From: Flavihumibacter sp. UBA7668
Lineage (GTDB): Bacteria > Bacteroidota > Bacteroidia > Chitinophagales > Chitinophagaceae
Assembly: GCF_002483205.1 (NCBI RefSeq)
Contig: NZ_DLHM01000004.1
Location: 404,962-468,961, forward strand
DNA length: 64,000 nt
Direction: 5' to 3'
This document shows, piece after piece, positions 1 through 8,106 of this stretch. How positions within the stretch are numbered: position 1 is the first letter of the stretch; every line of letters begins with the position of its first letter. The notes below the pieces were generated by a model. It was given only the letters and a program-made list of their open reading frames with translations, searched no databases and had not been told where the DNA came from. Made by a program: the position numbers and the translations under genes.

Positions 1-1266
1 TGTTCGTAATTTTTGCTGTTTGTAGTAAAGCACTGCAATAGCAAGCGACAAAACAAACAGGACACTGATGCCCGCCAAAGCAAGATTTCTGAATCGTAAA
101 TCAGCTTTGTTTTGTTCCAATACGGAGTCTTTGCGGGCAGTTTGATATCGGGTTTCCAATTCAGCAGAAGTTTTAATCATTTCATTTTCAGTGAAGCTGT
201 TTTTAGTGCTTTCATACAATCCAAGATAATGTTGCATACTATCAGCCTGATGAATACCTCCATAAGCGATTGCAGACTGTAGGTAAATACTGATAAGTTG
301 TTCGGTTAAACCATTTGATTCAGCAAAAGGTTGTGCCAGTTTCAACTCCTCCAGCGCTTTCTGATAGTTCCCGGTGGAATTGAGTGCAATTGCAAGCGTG
401 GTTCTGCCGCTTGCCAATTCTCCTTCCATTCCCATGGATGCTCGAAGTTCAATGCTTTCCTGCGCAAGCTTAATAGCTTCAGTAAATTCTTTTCTTCCGA
501 TTTGGATATTGCTTAGGTTATTTAGTGCAGCAGAATGTGCATATTTATTACCTGCAGTGGTTGCACTGGTAATTGCTTTCTGGTAGTGTAATTCCGCGTT
601 GGAACTGTCCTTTTTTTTTAGGTATGTATTTCCGATATTGACGAGCGTGTTAGATAGTTCATAGATTTTATTTAGCGATTCAAGAAGTTCTGCACTTTGG
701 GATTGGTATTCAATTGATTTTGAATAATTCCCCATTGTAAAATACAAGGATCCAATGTTCCCCTTCACCTGTGCAGTTTCAAATGCTTTATTTTCTTTTT
801 CATAATAGGAAAGAGCAGATGTGAACTGCTGCATGGCACTATCTAATTTCCCGGCTTTGTAGTAACAGTTGCCCAGTTTCAAACGAATGGATGCAGAGCC
901 ACTGTAATCTTTTATTACTGTACGGATTTCCAGTGCTTTTCGTAGTTCAGAAAGGGCAGCATCCAGGCTTCCCTTCAATAATAGTGCGGTGCCATAATCA
1001 TTCCGTGCCTGCGCTTCTATTTTCCGGTCTGTAATTTGGGAAGATGCCAATACCGCCAAATTGCCATAGTGAAGAGCGGAGTCTATAGATATGGACAAAT
1101 ATGCCCAGCAAAGATCGCTCAATGCCGTAGCTTTTTCCTTGTCGGAAGAAGTGGTATGAATTATATTTTTTAGAGAATCAGTTTCTGTATTGGTCTGAGC
1201 AGCCAGGGTTAAGGGCAGAATTGTTGAAGCCAGTAGTAGCCATCCGGCGAGCATTAATCTGAGCAT
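1..1266 (-). CDS. TPR-repeat membrane sensor protein, N-terminal part (C-terminus outside window)
   Basis: The reading frame is open from the ATG at 1266 to the window edge (422 codons, no stop). It begins with a signal-peptide-like segment (LMLAGWLLLASTILPLTLAAQ). About 300 residues of helical pairs follow with TPR-like spacing (for example AALNNLSNIQIGRKEFTEAI). A helix ending ELETRYQTARKDSVLEQNK then leads into one membrane span (LALAGISVLFVLSLAIAVLYY) and a basic cytoplasmic turn. In Bacteroidetes this layout usually precedes a histidine kinase or LuxR-type output domain, which would lie outside the window, so the output is inferred. An in-frame TGA lies just upstream of the start; a second ATG at 1254 is possible. 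Confidence 0.8.
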   Translation of the reverse strand, partial: MLRLMLAGWLLLASTILPLTLAAQTNTETDSLKNIIHTTSSDKEKATALSDLCWAYLSISIDSALHYGNLAVLASSQITDRKIEAQARNDYGTALLLKGSLDAALSELRKALEIRTVIKDYSGSASIRLKLGNCYYKAGKLDSAMQQFTSALSYYEKENKAFETAQVKGNIGSLYFTMGNYSKSIEYQSQSAELLESLNKIYELSNTLVNIGNTYLKKKDSSNAELHYQKAITSATTAGNKYAHSAALNNLSNIQIGRKEFTEAIKLAQESIELRASMGMEGELASGRTTLAIALNSTGNYQKALEELKLAQPFAESNGLTEQLISIYLQSAIAYGGIHQADSMQHYLGLYESTKNSFTENEMIKTSAELETRYQTARKDSVLEQNKADLRFRNLALAGISVLFVLSLAIAVLYYKQQKLRT

Positions 1267-1395
1267 ACGGTGTTGGGTTCAGCCATGAATTTAAGCAATT
1301 CAGGCAAACGGGGAGGTATATACGCCAGGATACGACATTTTGCGTATTGCAAATCCATGAGAATACGATCATTTTTACGCTAAATATTCAATTCC

Positions 1396-2397
1396 ATGAA
1401 AAAAATTCAAGTCCTGCTTGGTTCTGCAGTATTGTTTTGCTTCGTATCTCTGAATGCGCAGATCACAGAAAAAGATGCTAATAAATTTTTTGCCCCCAAA
1501 GGCAATCACCGTTCACCCTTCAAAGGTGAAACCGAAGCCTGTTTAACCAGTGTTAATTTGCAATTCAAGCTGGCATCACGTGAAACCCTGGAAAAAAGAG
1601 GAGCTGGAAATATTATCTCCTGGGCCTTTCTGGAGGGAATAGATGAGACACTGATGCAGGAGATTGCGAATGAGTATTACACCAGATTGGCACTGAAATT
1701 AAAAGAGAATGGAATATCTGTAACGGATGAGTATCGGGAAAAAGATGCCTATAAAAAGCTGGTAGAGAAAAGTTCAGATCGAAACCGGGAAGTTTTTAAA
1801 AAAAACTGGGGTGTAAGCCGGATTATTACTGCCAATGAAGCACCTTATATTGAATATCCGGTTGGTATGATGGGGGCACATTCGTCTTTGGGCAATGATT
1901 TGAAAAAGCCAGTGGGACAGGTATTCATCACCATTGACTTTGCCGAATTTGTATTGAAAATCAGTCAGTCTGCAAGAGATATACAGGGACTGACTACTAC
2001 AAAATCGAAATCAACACTGATTCCAAGAATTCGGATTGAGGGAGTATCACAGGGTGCAAAGATGCGGGGAGATGGAAGTTATGCATTATTTACAGGTCGC
2101 AATTGGGGTTATACCAATGCCATCATGCCGAACGATAAGGCACTGCATTCGGAACTGGGGTATGCCCTGGAAACCCAGGCAGGCAAAGGCATGCCGGAAA
2201 CTATGAAGCGCTTTAAATCAAATGTGGCTGGTGATATGGCAGCTATTTTTAGTGGCGGATTGATAGGTAATGGTCGCGCTACAGGGGAGTTCACCTATAC
2301 CGTAAAAGCTGATCCAGCCTTGTACAAAAAAGCAGTGCTTGATGCATTGGATACTTTCAATAATTACCTGATAGCTTATATCAAGGCAAATCGCTAG
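1396..2397 (+). CDS. exported protein of unknown function
   Basis: 333 residues with a clear Sec signal peptide (residues 1-21, KKIQVLLGSAVLFCFVSLNAQ, cut after AQ). The mature part has no motif I recognise. It is mixed alpha/beta with a Gly-rich stretch near residues 275-300 (GDMAAIFSGGLIGNGRATGEF) and a helical C-terminus (DALDTFNNYLIAYIKANR). No lipobox or C-terminal sorting domain is present, so it is probably periplasmic. It is divergent from the TPR sensor and followed by its own terminator, so it is likely a single-gene unit. Confidence 0.75.
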   Translation: MKKIQVLLGSAVLFCFVSLNAQITEKDANKFFAPKGNHRSPFKGETEACLTSVNLQFKLASRETLEKRGAGNIISWAFLEGIDETLMQEIANEYYTRLALKLKENGISVTDEYREKDAYKKLVEKSSDRNREVFKKNWGVSRIITANEAPYIEYPVGMMGAHSSLGNDLKKPVGQVFITIDFAEFVLKISQSARDIQGLTTTKSKSTLIPRIRIEGVSQGAKMRGDGSYALFTGRNWGYTNAIMPNDKALHSELGYALETQAGKGMPETMKRFKSNVAGDMAAIFSGGLIGNGRATGEFTYTVKADPALYKKAVLDALDTFNNYLIAYIKANR

Positions 2398-2419
2398 TGA
2401 AGTTGGTTTTTCCTGGCAC

Positions 2420-2455
2420 CCCGGGCAAGTTATTTGTCCGGGCATTTGTTTTTCT
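2420..2455 (+). terminator. intrinsic terminator after the exported protein
   Basis: CCCGGGCAA (2420-2428) pairs with TTGTCCGGG (2434-2442), with one G-T pair and a 5-nt loop, followed by a T-rich tail (2445-2453). It lies 23 nt after the stop codon. Confidence 0.75.
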
Positions 2456-2527
2456 GTCTGCTCTTGTTCCTCAACCGGATTATATATATATTGGCTGGTA
2501 TTAATATCATTTTCAGCCAATTACTAA

Positions 2528-4858
2528 ATGAGCAGTAACAGCGAACAAATTAATCAGCTCCTGAGCAAATTAGAATTGCTTTTAAAAAGACATGAAGAGT
2601 TTGCAAAAGAGATTTATAGTCTTCGAAATCAGATACTCCAATTAAAGCAGGAAAAGACAATTGTTCAGGAGGAAAAACCAATTGCTCCGGAAATCAAGGA
2701 GCCCGCCCTTCCAATCAGTATGGCTCAAAATGTAATTGAATCTTACCGCCCTCCCGCACCAGCTAACACCAGGCCTGAAGAAAAATCAGACTGGGAGAAG
2801 TTTATAGGCGAAAACCTGATCAATAAAATAGGCATTGTTATCACAGTCATCGGTGTAGCGATAGGTGCCAAATATGCCATCGATAATGAGCTCATTAGTC
2901 CGCTTACCCGTATTATTCTGGGATACCTGGTAGGTTTGGGCCTTCTTGGATTTGCTATCAAACTTAAAGCCAGGTATGAAAGTTTCAGCGCTGTTTTATT
3001 AAGCGGTGCTATGGCGGTGATGTATTTCATTACCTATACTGCGTATAGTTTGTATGAATTATTTCCCCAATTATTTGCTTTTCTGCTGATGTTGCTGTTT
3101 ACTGTTTTTACGGTGGTGGCGGCTATCCATTACAATCGGCAGGTAATTGCCCTTATCGGTCTGGTGGGAGCCTATGCCGTTCCCTTTTTACTTAGCGATG
3201 GATCGGGTAAAATAGGGATACTTTTCTCCTATATGGCTATTATTAACCTGGGAATCCTGTTCATTGCAATAAAAAAATACTGGAAACCGCTTTATTTCGC
3301 AGCTTTTGGATTAACCTGGATAATTTATACAAGCTGGTTTTCATTTTTCTACGAACAGGAAAAGCAGTTTGCTTTATCGCTTCTTTTTCTTGCAATTAAT
3401 TTTACCCTTTTTTACCTTACTTTCCTAGCCTATAAACTTCTGCAAAACCAAAAATTTGTTGTAAGCGATGTGTTGTTGCTGGTTTTGAACTCCTTCCTGT
3501 TTTATGGCCTGGGATATGCGATACTGGCTAACCACCACACCGGAAAGCACCTATTGGGGCTTTTCACGCTTGGTAACGCAATCATTCATTTTGTAGTGAG
3601 TGTGGTCATTTACCGAAAACAACTGGCAGACCGCACCATATTTTACCTGGTATCCGGACTGGTACTTATTTTTATCACCATCGCTATTCCCGTTCAACTG
3701 GATGGTAATTGGGTTACGTTGGTTTGGGCAGGAGAGGCCGCCTTGTTATTTTGGATAGGAAGAACCAGACAGACGCCGGTCTATGAAAAAATCTCCTATG
3801 CATTGATGCTGCTCGCATTTTTCAGTATTATTCAGGACTGGACAGTTTTCAATTATGACTTTTACAAAAGCTACTCGAATGAACGGTTTTTCCCTGTTTT
3901 TAATATCCATTTCCTGAGTTATGTACTGTTTCTTAGTGCATTTGGGTTTATCAATTTTATTCATCATAAAAAAGCATACAATCCCGCATTTGAATCTCAA
4001 AAAGAACTCGCATCTATTGTTGCTTATTTTATACCGGGTATCCTTATTCTGATTATGTACCTGGGTATTCGGGTGGAAATTAGCAATTACTGGACCCAAC
4101 GCTATGTAGATTCATCGCTTGAAATAAAAACTGGTAATTCAGAGTATCTCAACTATTATTGGGACTATGATCTGGTACAGTACAAAAATGTCTGGATTAT
4201 TCTTTACTCACTTGCTTTTGTTTCCATACTCGCTTTCGCTAACTTCCGCTATTTCAGAAACCGGAATTTCGGATATGTTAACCTGGTGCTCCTCCTGTTG
4301 GCGATGGTTAGTTTTCTGACCCAGGGCTTGTACGACCTGAGCGAACTGAGGGAATCCTACCTTAGCCAAAGCTTATCGGAGTTTTATAAGAGAGGGCGTT
4401 TCAATATCAGCATACGGTATATCTCTTTTGTATTTGTTGCATTCACCCTCTTTACCTGTTATAAATATATCAAACAGGATTTCATGAAACTGAATAGGAA
4501 GCCTGCATTTGATTTCCTGCTGCATGCTTCTATTGTGTGGATTGCCAGTAGTGAACTTATTAACTGGATGGATATCGCCCATTCCTCGCAATCCTATAAA
4601 CTGGGGTTGAGTATTTTGTGGGGGTTGTATTCACTGTTCCTGATTGCCCTGGGTATTTGGAAGAAAAACAAACCCATGCGAATTGGTGCCATCGCTTTAT
4701 TTGGCATAACACTGATCAAACTATTTACCTATGACATTGCCCACCTGGATACCATTTCTAAAACCATCGTATTTGTGTCCTTAGGAGTTTTGCTATTGGT
4801 AATATCTTTTTTATACAACAAGTACAAACATGTTATTACGGATGAATTGGAGAATTAA
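2528..4858 (+). CDS. DUF2339 family polytopic membrane protein
   Basis: 776 residues. The first ~45 residues are a heptad-like coiled coil (EQINQLLSKLELLLKRHEEF), then a Pro-rich linker to about residue 85, then WEKFIGENLINKIGIVITVIGVAIGAKYAIDN, the conserved entry of DUF2339 proteins. The rest is a long series of hydrophobic spans, roughly 20 or more, to the C-terminus. The biochemical role of the family is unknown. The 3' end overlaps the following DUF3999-like gene by 29 bases, which implies translational coupling and a joint function at the inner membrane. Confidence 0.88.
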   Translation: MSSNSEQINQLLSKLELLLKRHEEFAKEIYSLRNQILQLKQEKTIVQEEKPIAPEIKEPALPISMAQNVIESYRPPAPANTRPEEKSDWEKFIGENLINKIGIVITVIGVAIGAKYAIDNELISPLTRIILGYLVGLGLLGFAIKLKARYESFSAVLLSGAMAVMYFITYTAYSLYELFPQLFAFLLMLLFTVFTVVAAIHYNRQVIALIGLVGAYAVPFLLSDGSGKIGILFSYMAIINLGILFIAIKKYWKPLYFAAFGLTWIIYTSWFSFFYEQEKQFALSLLFLAINFTLFYLTFLAYKLLQNQKFVVSDVLLLVLNSFLFYGLGYAILANHHTGKHLLGLFTLGNAIIHFVVSVVIYRKQLADRTIFYLVSGLVLIFITIAIPVQLDGNWVTLVWAGEAALLFWIGRTRQTPVYEKISYALMLLAFFSIIQDWTVFNYDFYKSYSNERFFPVFNIHFLSYVLFLSAFGFINFIHHKKAYNPAFESQKELASIVAYFIPGILILIMYLGIRVEISNYWTQRYVDSSLEIKTGNSEYLNYYWDYDLVQYKNVWIILYSLAFVSILAFANFRYFRNRNFGYVNLVLLLLAMVSFLTQGLYDLSELRESYLSQSLSEFYKRGRFNISIRYISFVFVAFTLFTCYKYIKQDFMKLNRKPAFDFLLHASIVWIASSELINWMDIAHSSQSYKLGLSILWGLYSLFLIALGIWKKNKPMRIGAIALFGITLIKLFTYDIAHLDTISKTIVFVSLGVLLLVISFLYNKYKHVITDELEN

Positions 4859-6074
4859 AGTATTGATATTGGTATTCACCCTGGGGTACCTTCCTGTTAT
4901 AAGCCAGATAAATACATTTCAGTACAAAAGAGAGTTGGAGGGAATTACTTCCCATTGGCATAAAATTCAGCTTCCGGATGATATCTTTCAGAAGTTGAAG
5001 AATGACTATTCGGATATCCGGATTTATGGCCTGACTCCAAATAAAGACACGGTAGAAGCACCTTATTTAGTTCGCAAAGCAGCCGATCAAATCAGTAACC
5101 GTACTATTGATTTTAAAACCATCAATCAGGCAAGCAATGAAAACGGATTCTATTTTACGTTTGAAATCCCCACTGCTGAATCAGTAAATCAATTCCAGCT
5201 TGAATTTAAGCAACCGAATTTTGACTGGAGAATAAAGCTTGAAGGCAGTCAGAATCAGCAGGACTGGTTTACAATTGTACGCGATTACCGTATTCTTTCC
5301 ATTAAAAATGAATCAATCGATTTTCAATTTACGACACTAAACTTCCCGGATTCAAAATACCGATTTCTCCGGCTTTCCATTAACAGCCCGATTCAGCCGG
5401 AATTGGTTGCTGCCAGTATTATTAACCATCAAATGGTACCCGGCAATAGCAGGAGTTACCCTTTGAAGGAATTTACTGCTATTGAGAAAAAAGACACAAA
5501 GCAAACGATTTTAGACCTGATGCTGGAGTATCCTGTTCCCGTTAGCTCCCTGGAAATCAAAGTCAAAGACAGTTTTGATTATTATCGGCCGATCACCATT
5601 CAATATCAAACCGACAGTGTTAAACTAGAAAAAGACTGGATTTATAATTACCAAACCCTGTTATCGGGCACTCTGAACTCTTTTGAAAATAAGCAATGGG
5701 AATGGGAAAGCAGGCTGGTGCAAAAACTTAAGATCATTATTGACAACCAGGATAATCAAATCTTGTCAATCGGTGGTGTTGTGCTTAAAGGATATGTGCA
5801 TGAATTGTTGACTCGTTTTACCGTACCAGGAACCTATGCTTTGTATTATGGAAACAGCCATGCCTCCGGGGCCATTTATGATTTACAACACTTTAAAGAT
5901 AAAGTTCCGGTGGATGCTCAGGTGCTGAATTTGGGAGCAGAACTGAGCACAATGAAAAAAGAACCCGTTACGGAACAACCTCTTTTCACCAACAAATGGT
6001 GGTTATGGATTGTGATGGGGAGTATCATCGTATTACTGGCTGGATTTACCTTCACCATGATTAAAAAAAAATAA
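4830..6074 (+). CDS. DUF3999-like exported, membrane-anchored protein
   Basis: 414 residues (410 if the ATG at 4842 is used). It has an N-terminal signal sequence (IKVLILVFTLGYLPVISQ). A beta-rich ectodomain of about 350 residues follows, including galactose-binding-like strands (FQLEFKQPNFDWRIKLEGSQ), and then a C-terminal span (WWLWIVMGSIIVLLAGFTFTM) with a KKK stop-transfer end. DUF2339 and DUF3999 genes are commonly adjacent in bacteria, and here the frames overlap, which supports the family call more than any single motif. Likely an inner-membrane protein with a large periplasmic domain. Confidence 0.75.
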   Translation: MLLRMNWRIKVLILVFTLGYLPVISQINTFQYKRELEGITSHWHKIQLPDDIFQKLKNDYSDIRIYGLTPNKDTVEAPYLVRKAADQISNRTIDFKTINQASNENGFYFTFEIPTAESVNQFQLEFKQPNFDWRIKLEGSQNQQDWFTIVRDYRILSIKNESIDFQFTTLNFPDSKYRFLRLSINSPIQPELVAASIINHQMVPGNSRSYPLKEFTAIEKKDTKQTILDLMLEYPVPVSSLEIKVKDSFDYYRPITIQYQTDSVKLEKDWIYNYQTLLSGTLNSFENKQWEWESRLVQKLKIIIDNQDNQILSIGGVVLKGYVHELLTRFTVPGTYALYYGNSHASGAIYDLQHFKDKVPVDAQVLNLGAELSTMKKEPVTEQPLFTNKWWLWIVMGSIIVLLAGFTFTMIKKK

Positions 6075-6182
6075 CCGTCGAGTTCAAATGAAAATTCTAC
6101 CAGGCTGATCTGATTACACCTGTTCAACTTCAGCGGGGTGTGAATACCTCCAAAAACAGTATCGTCAATGAAATTGGTTGCT

Positions 6183-6848
6183 TTAGTTGTGCGTATAAAC
6201 AAGATTCCTGAAATCACCGCCGCTACTATCTCCTGTATAAAGCCCGATTTTTCCTTTTTGATTGGGATGGATTCGGGTTACCGTTAACGAAGGATCAGCT
6301 GAATTATTAATTATAACAACCACCTGATTTTCGGTTATTTTAAGTGTCATAGTAAACCAGTCAGATGGGTTCGGTGGATTTTTTATTTCCTTTTCAAAAA
6401 CTCCATTTCTTTCTTCCCGAAGTCTTTTCCAGGTATACTCCGGATGTGCTATATATTGTACCGCATGAATTCTTCGAACGGAATCTTTGGCAAGAAAATT
6501 AAATGGTCTGCAATAAACAGCTTCATAGGTTTCATTATTCTGTCCACTAAATGCGATTCCAATAAAACTTTGCTGAAATACATCCTTTCCTCTCAATTCA
6601 ACCTGGATGGTGCCGGTTGTGAAATGTTCTATTGGAAGCCAGACCAGTCCTTCTCCTTTTGCTTCTGAAACCCTGATATAACCAGATTCCTTCTCTGTTT
6701 CTAAGCTTATTGACCTGTTTACTGTAATCAGTTTGTTGATATTACCCAGATGCTCTACAGTACCTTTTTCCTGAGTATAACCAGTGCTTAGAATAGCCAT
6801 CAATGCGACTATGCTATATATAATTTTATGGCAGGAATAATTTTCCAT
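6183..6848 (-). CDS. exported concanavalin A-like (DUF1080-fold) protein
   Basis: 221 residues with an N-terminal signal peptide (IIYSIVALMAILSTGYTQ). The mature part reads as a beta-sandwich like those of DUF1080/laminin-G-type proteins: GLVWLPIEHFTTGTIQVELRG, FIGIAFSG near the middle, WFTMTLKITENQVVVIINN and a closing GKIGLYTGDSSGGDFRNL. Such folds bind or cleave carbohydrate. I see no catalytic residues I can assign, so it may be a binding protein. It is convergent with the DUF3999 gene and divergent from the acetyltransferase gene. Confidence 0.65.
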   Translation of the reverse strand: MENYSCHKIIYSIVALMAILSTGYTQEKGTVEHLGNINKLITVNRSISLETEKESGYIRVSEAKGEGLVWLPIEHFTTGTIQVELRGKDVFQQSFIGIAFSGQNNETYEAVYCRPFNFLAKDSVRRIHAVQYIAHPEYTWKRLREERNGVFEKEIKNPPNPSDWFTMTLKITENQVVVIINNSADPSLTVTRIHPNQKGKIGLYTGDSSGGDFRNLVYTHN

Positions 6849-6958
6849 TTAACTTGTATTACAATAATTAACCAATGATAAGGGAATAAATAGTTCCGGC
6901 ATATTAAGGAGGAAAAAATACACTGTTAAAATTATTAAACAGGATCACTTTACCAAAT

Positions 6959-7516
6959 ATGAAATCAGAAAAAGAAAAAATGATAGCCGGTGAACTGTAT
7001 GATCCATTGGATAAACAGTTGGTTGAAGATCGTATTCAGGCAAGATTGCTTTTGCAGAGATTAAATGCAAGCAGGGAAGATGAGCCTGAGCAGAGAAATG
7101 CCATTTTGAATAAATTATTTCCCAATGCTTCATCCGGGCTATGGATGCAACCTCCTTTCTATTGTGATTATGGGTATAATATGAAAATGGGAGAGCAGGT
7201 CTTTTTCAACTTTAATTGTATCGTACTGGATGTTGCCGAAGTTGCCATTGGAAGCAGAACCATGTTTGGGCCCAATGTACAAATTTATACAGCAACTCAT
7301 CCATTGAATCATTTAGAAAGAAGTTCGGGAATTGAATTTGCAAAACCAATCACCATTGGTGAAGATGTATGGATTGGCGGGAGTGTTGTTATTTGTCCGG
7401 GTGTCAAAATTGGTGATCGTGCAATTATTGGGGCCGGCAGTGTAGTTACAAAAGATATCCCTGCAGATGTAATTGCAGCAGGGAATCCATGCCGTATAAT
7501 CCGATCCAATGAGTAG
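6959..7516 (+). CDS. sugar O-acetyltransferase (maltose/galactoside acetyltransferase family)
   Basis: 185 residues, the usual length for the Maa/LacA family. The N-terminal helical cap (KMIAGELYDPLDKQLVEDRIQ) matches the 'M..G..Y...D..L...R' cap of these enzymes. A left-handed beta-helix follows, with hexapeptide repeats from about residue 60 (FNCIVLDVAEVAIGSRTMFGPNVQIYTATHPL). The His of TATHP is the expected catalytic base. GAGSVVTKDIPADVIAAGNP is the standard family end. The enzyme transfers acetyl from acetyl-CoA to a sugar hydroxyl. The exact substrate cannot be read from the sequence, so no symbol is given. Confidence 0.9.
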   Translation: MKSEKEKMIAGELYDPLDKQLVEDRIQARLLLQRLNASREDEPEQRNAILNKLFPNASSGLWMQPPFYCDYGYNMKMGEQVFFNFNCIVLDVAEVAIGSRTMFGPNVQIYTATHPLNHLERSSGIEFAKPITIGEDVWIGGSVVICPGVKIGDRAIIGAGSVVTKDIPADVIAAGNPCRIIRSNE

Positions 7517-7579
7517 TAGTAGGTATAAAGAGCCATGCATTGGGTAAGAAATTCGTATTGTTACAAAAAAAAATGCCCG

Positions 7580-8041
7580 ATGAGCAATACTATTTTCAAA
7601 GCCTGGAAATCTAGCAGAAAACTATATTTAACTTTTTTTGATAAGTATTCGACCGAGCAATTGAATTATATAGCACCGGGATTTAGTAATAATCTTATCT
7701 GGAATATCGGCCATATTATCGTGGCTCAGGAATCGCTGGTTTACCGGGGCTCCGGTTTGCCCATGTCAATTTCAGAGGAGCTTATAAATTCCTACAAGCC
7801 GGGAACAAAGCCCGAACAACCAGTGTCTCAGGAAGAAGTAAATAAGCTAAAAGAACTGCTTGTTTCACAGGTTGCAAAAACCGAAGCTGATTTTCAACTG
7901 GGAGTTTTTCAAACCTATATAGAGCGGGAGACGGTAACCGGTTTCCATCTGGCATCCATTGAAGATGCGTTGGAGTTTAATAATTTCCATGAAGGCTTAC
8001 ACCTGGGTTATATGATGAGTATCAGGAAATTTGTTCAATAA
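7580..8041 (+). CDS. DinB family protein
   Basis: 153 residues from the ATG at 7580 (MSNTIFKAWK); a 15-residue upstream extension in the same frame looks non-native. It is a four-helix DinB/YfiT-type fold. A His in NLIWNIGHIIVAQE and a His pair in NFHEGLHLGYMMSIRKF lie where the metal-binding His triad is expected. Bacteroidetes DinB-like proteins are mostly thiol- or metal-dependent enzymes of unknown substrate. It lies 63 nt after the acetyltransferase gene and is possibly co-transcribed with it. Confidence 0.85.
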   Translation: MSNTIFKAWKSSRKLYLTFFDKYSTEQLNYIAPGFSNNLIWNIGHIIVAQESLVYRGSGLPMSISEELINSYKPGTKPEQPVSQEEVNKLKELLVSQVAKTEADFQLGVFQTYIERETVTGFHLASIEDALEFNNFHEGLHLGYMMSIRKFVQ

Positions 8042-8057
8042 TACTTTTTTAAAACAC

Positions 8058-8081
8058 AAAACCCGCCAATCGGCGGGTTTT
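8058..8081. terminator. bidirectional intrinsic terminator between dinB-like gene and glnN
   Basis: CCCGCC (8062-8067), loop AATC, GGCGGG (8072-8077), flanked by AAAA on the left and TTTT on the right. It can therefore end transcription from both convergent genes. Confidence 0.85.
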
Positions 8082-8106
8082 GCTATAATCTGTCGATCTT
8101 GGTTGA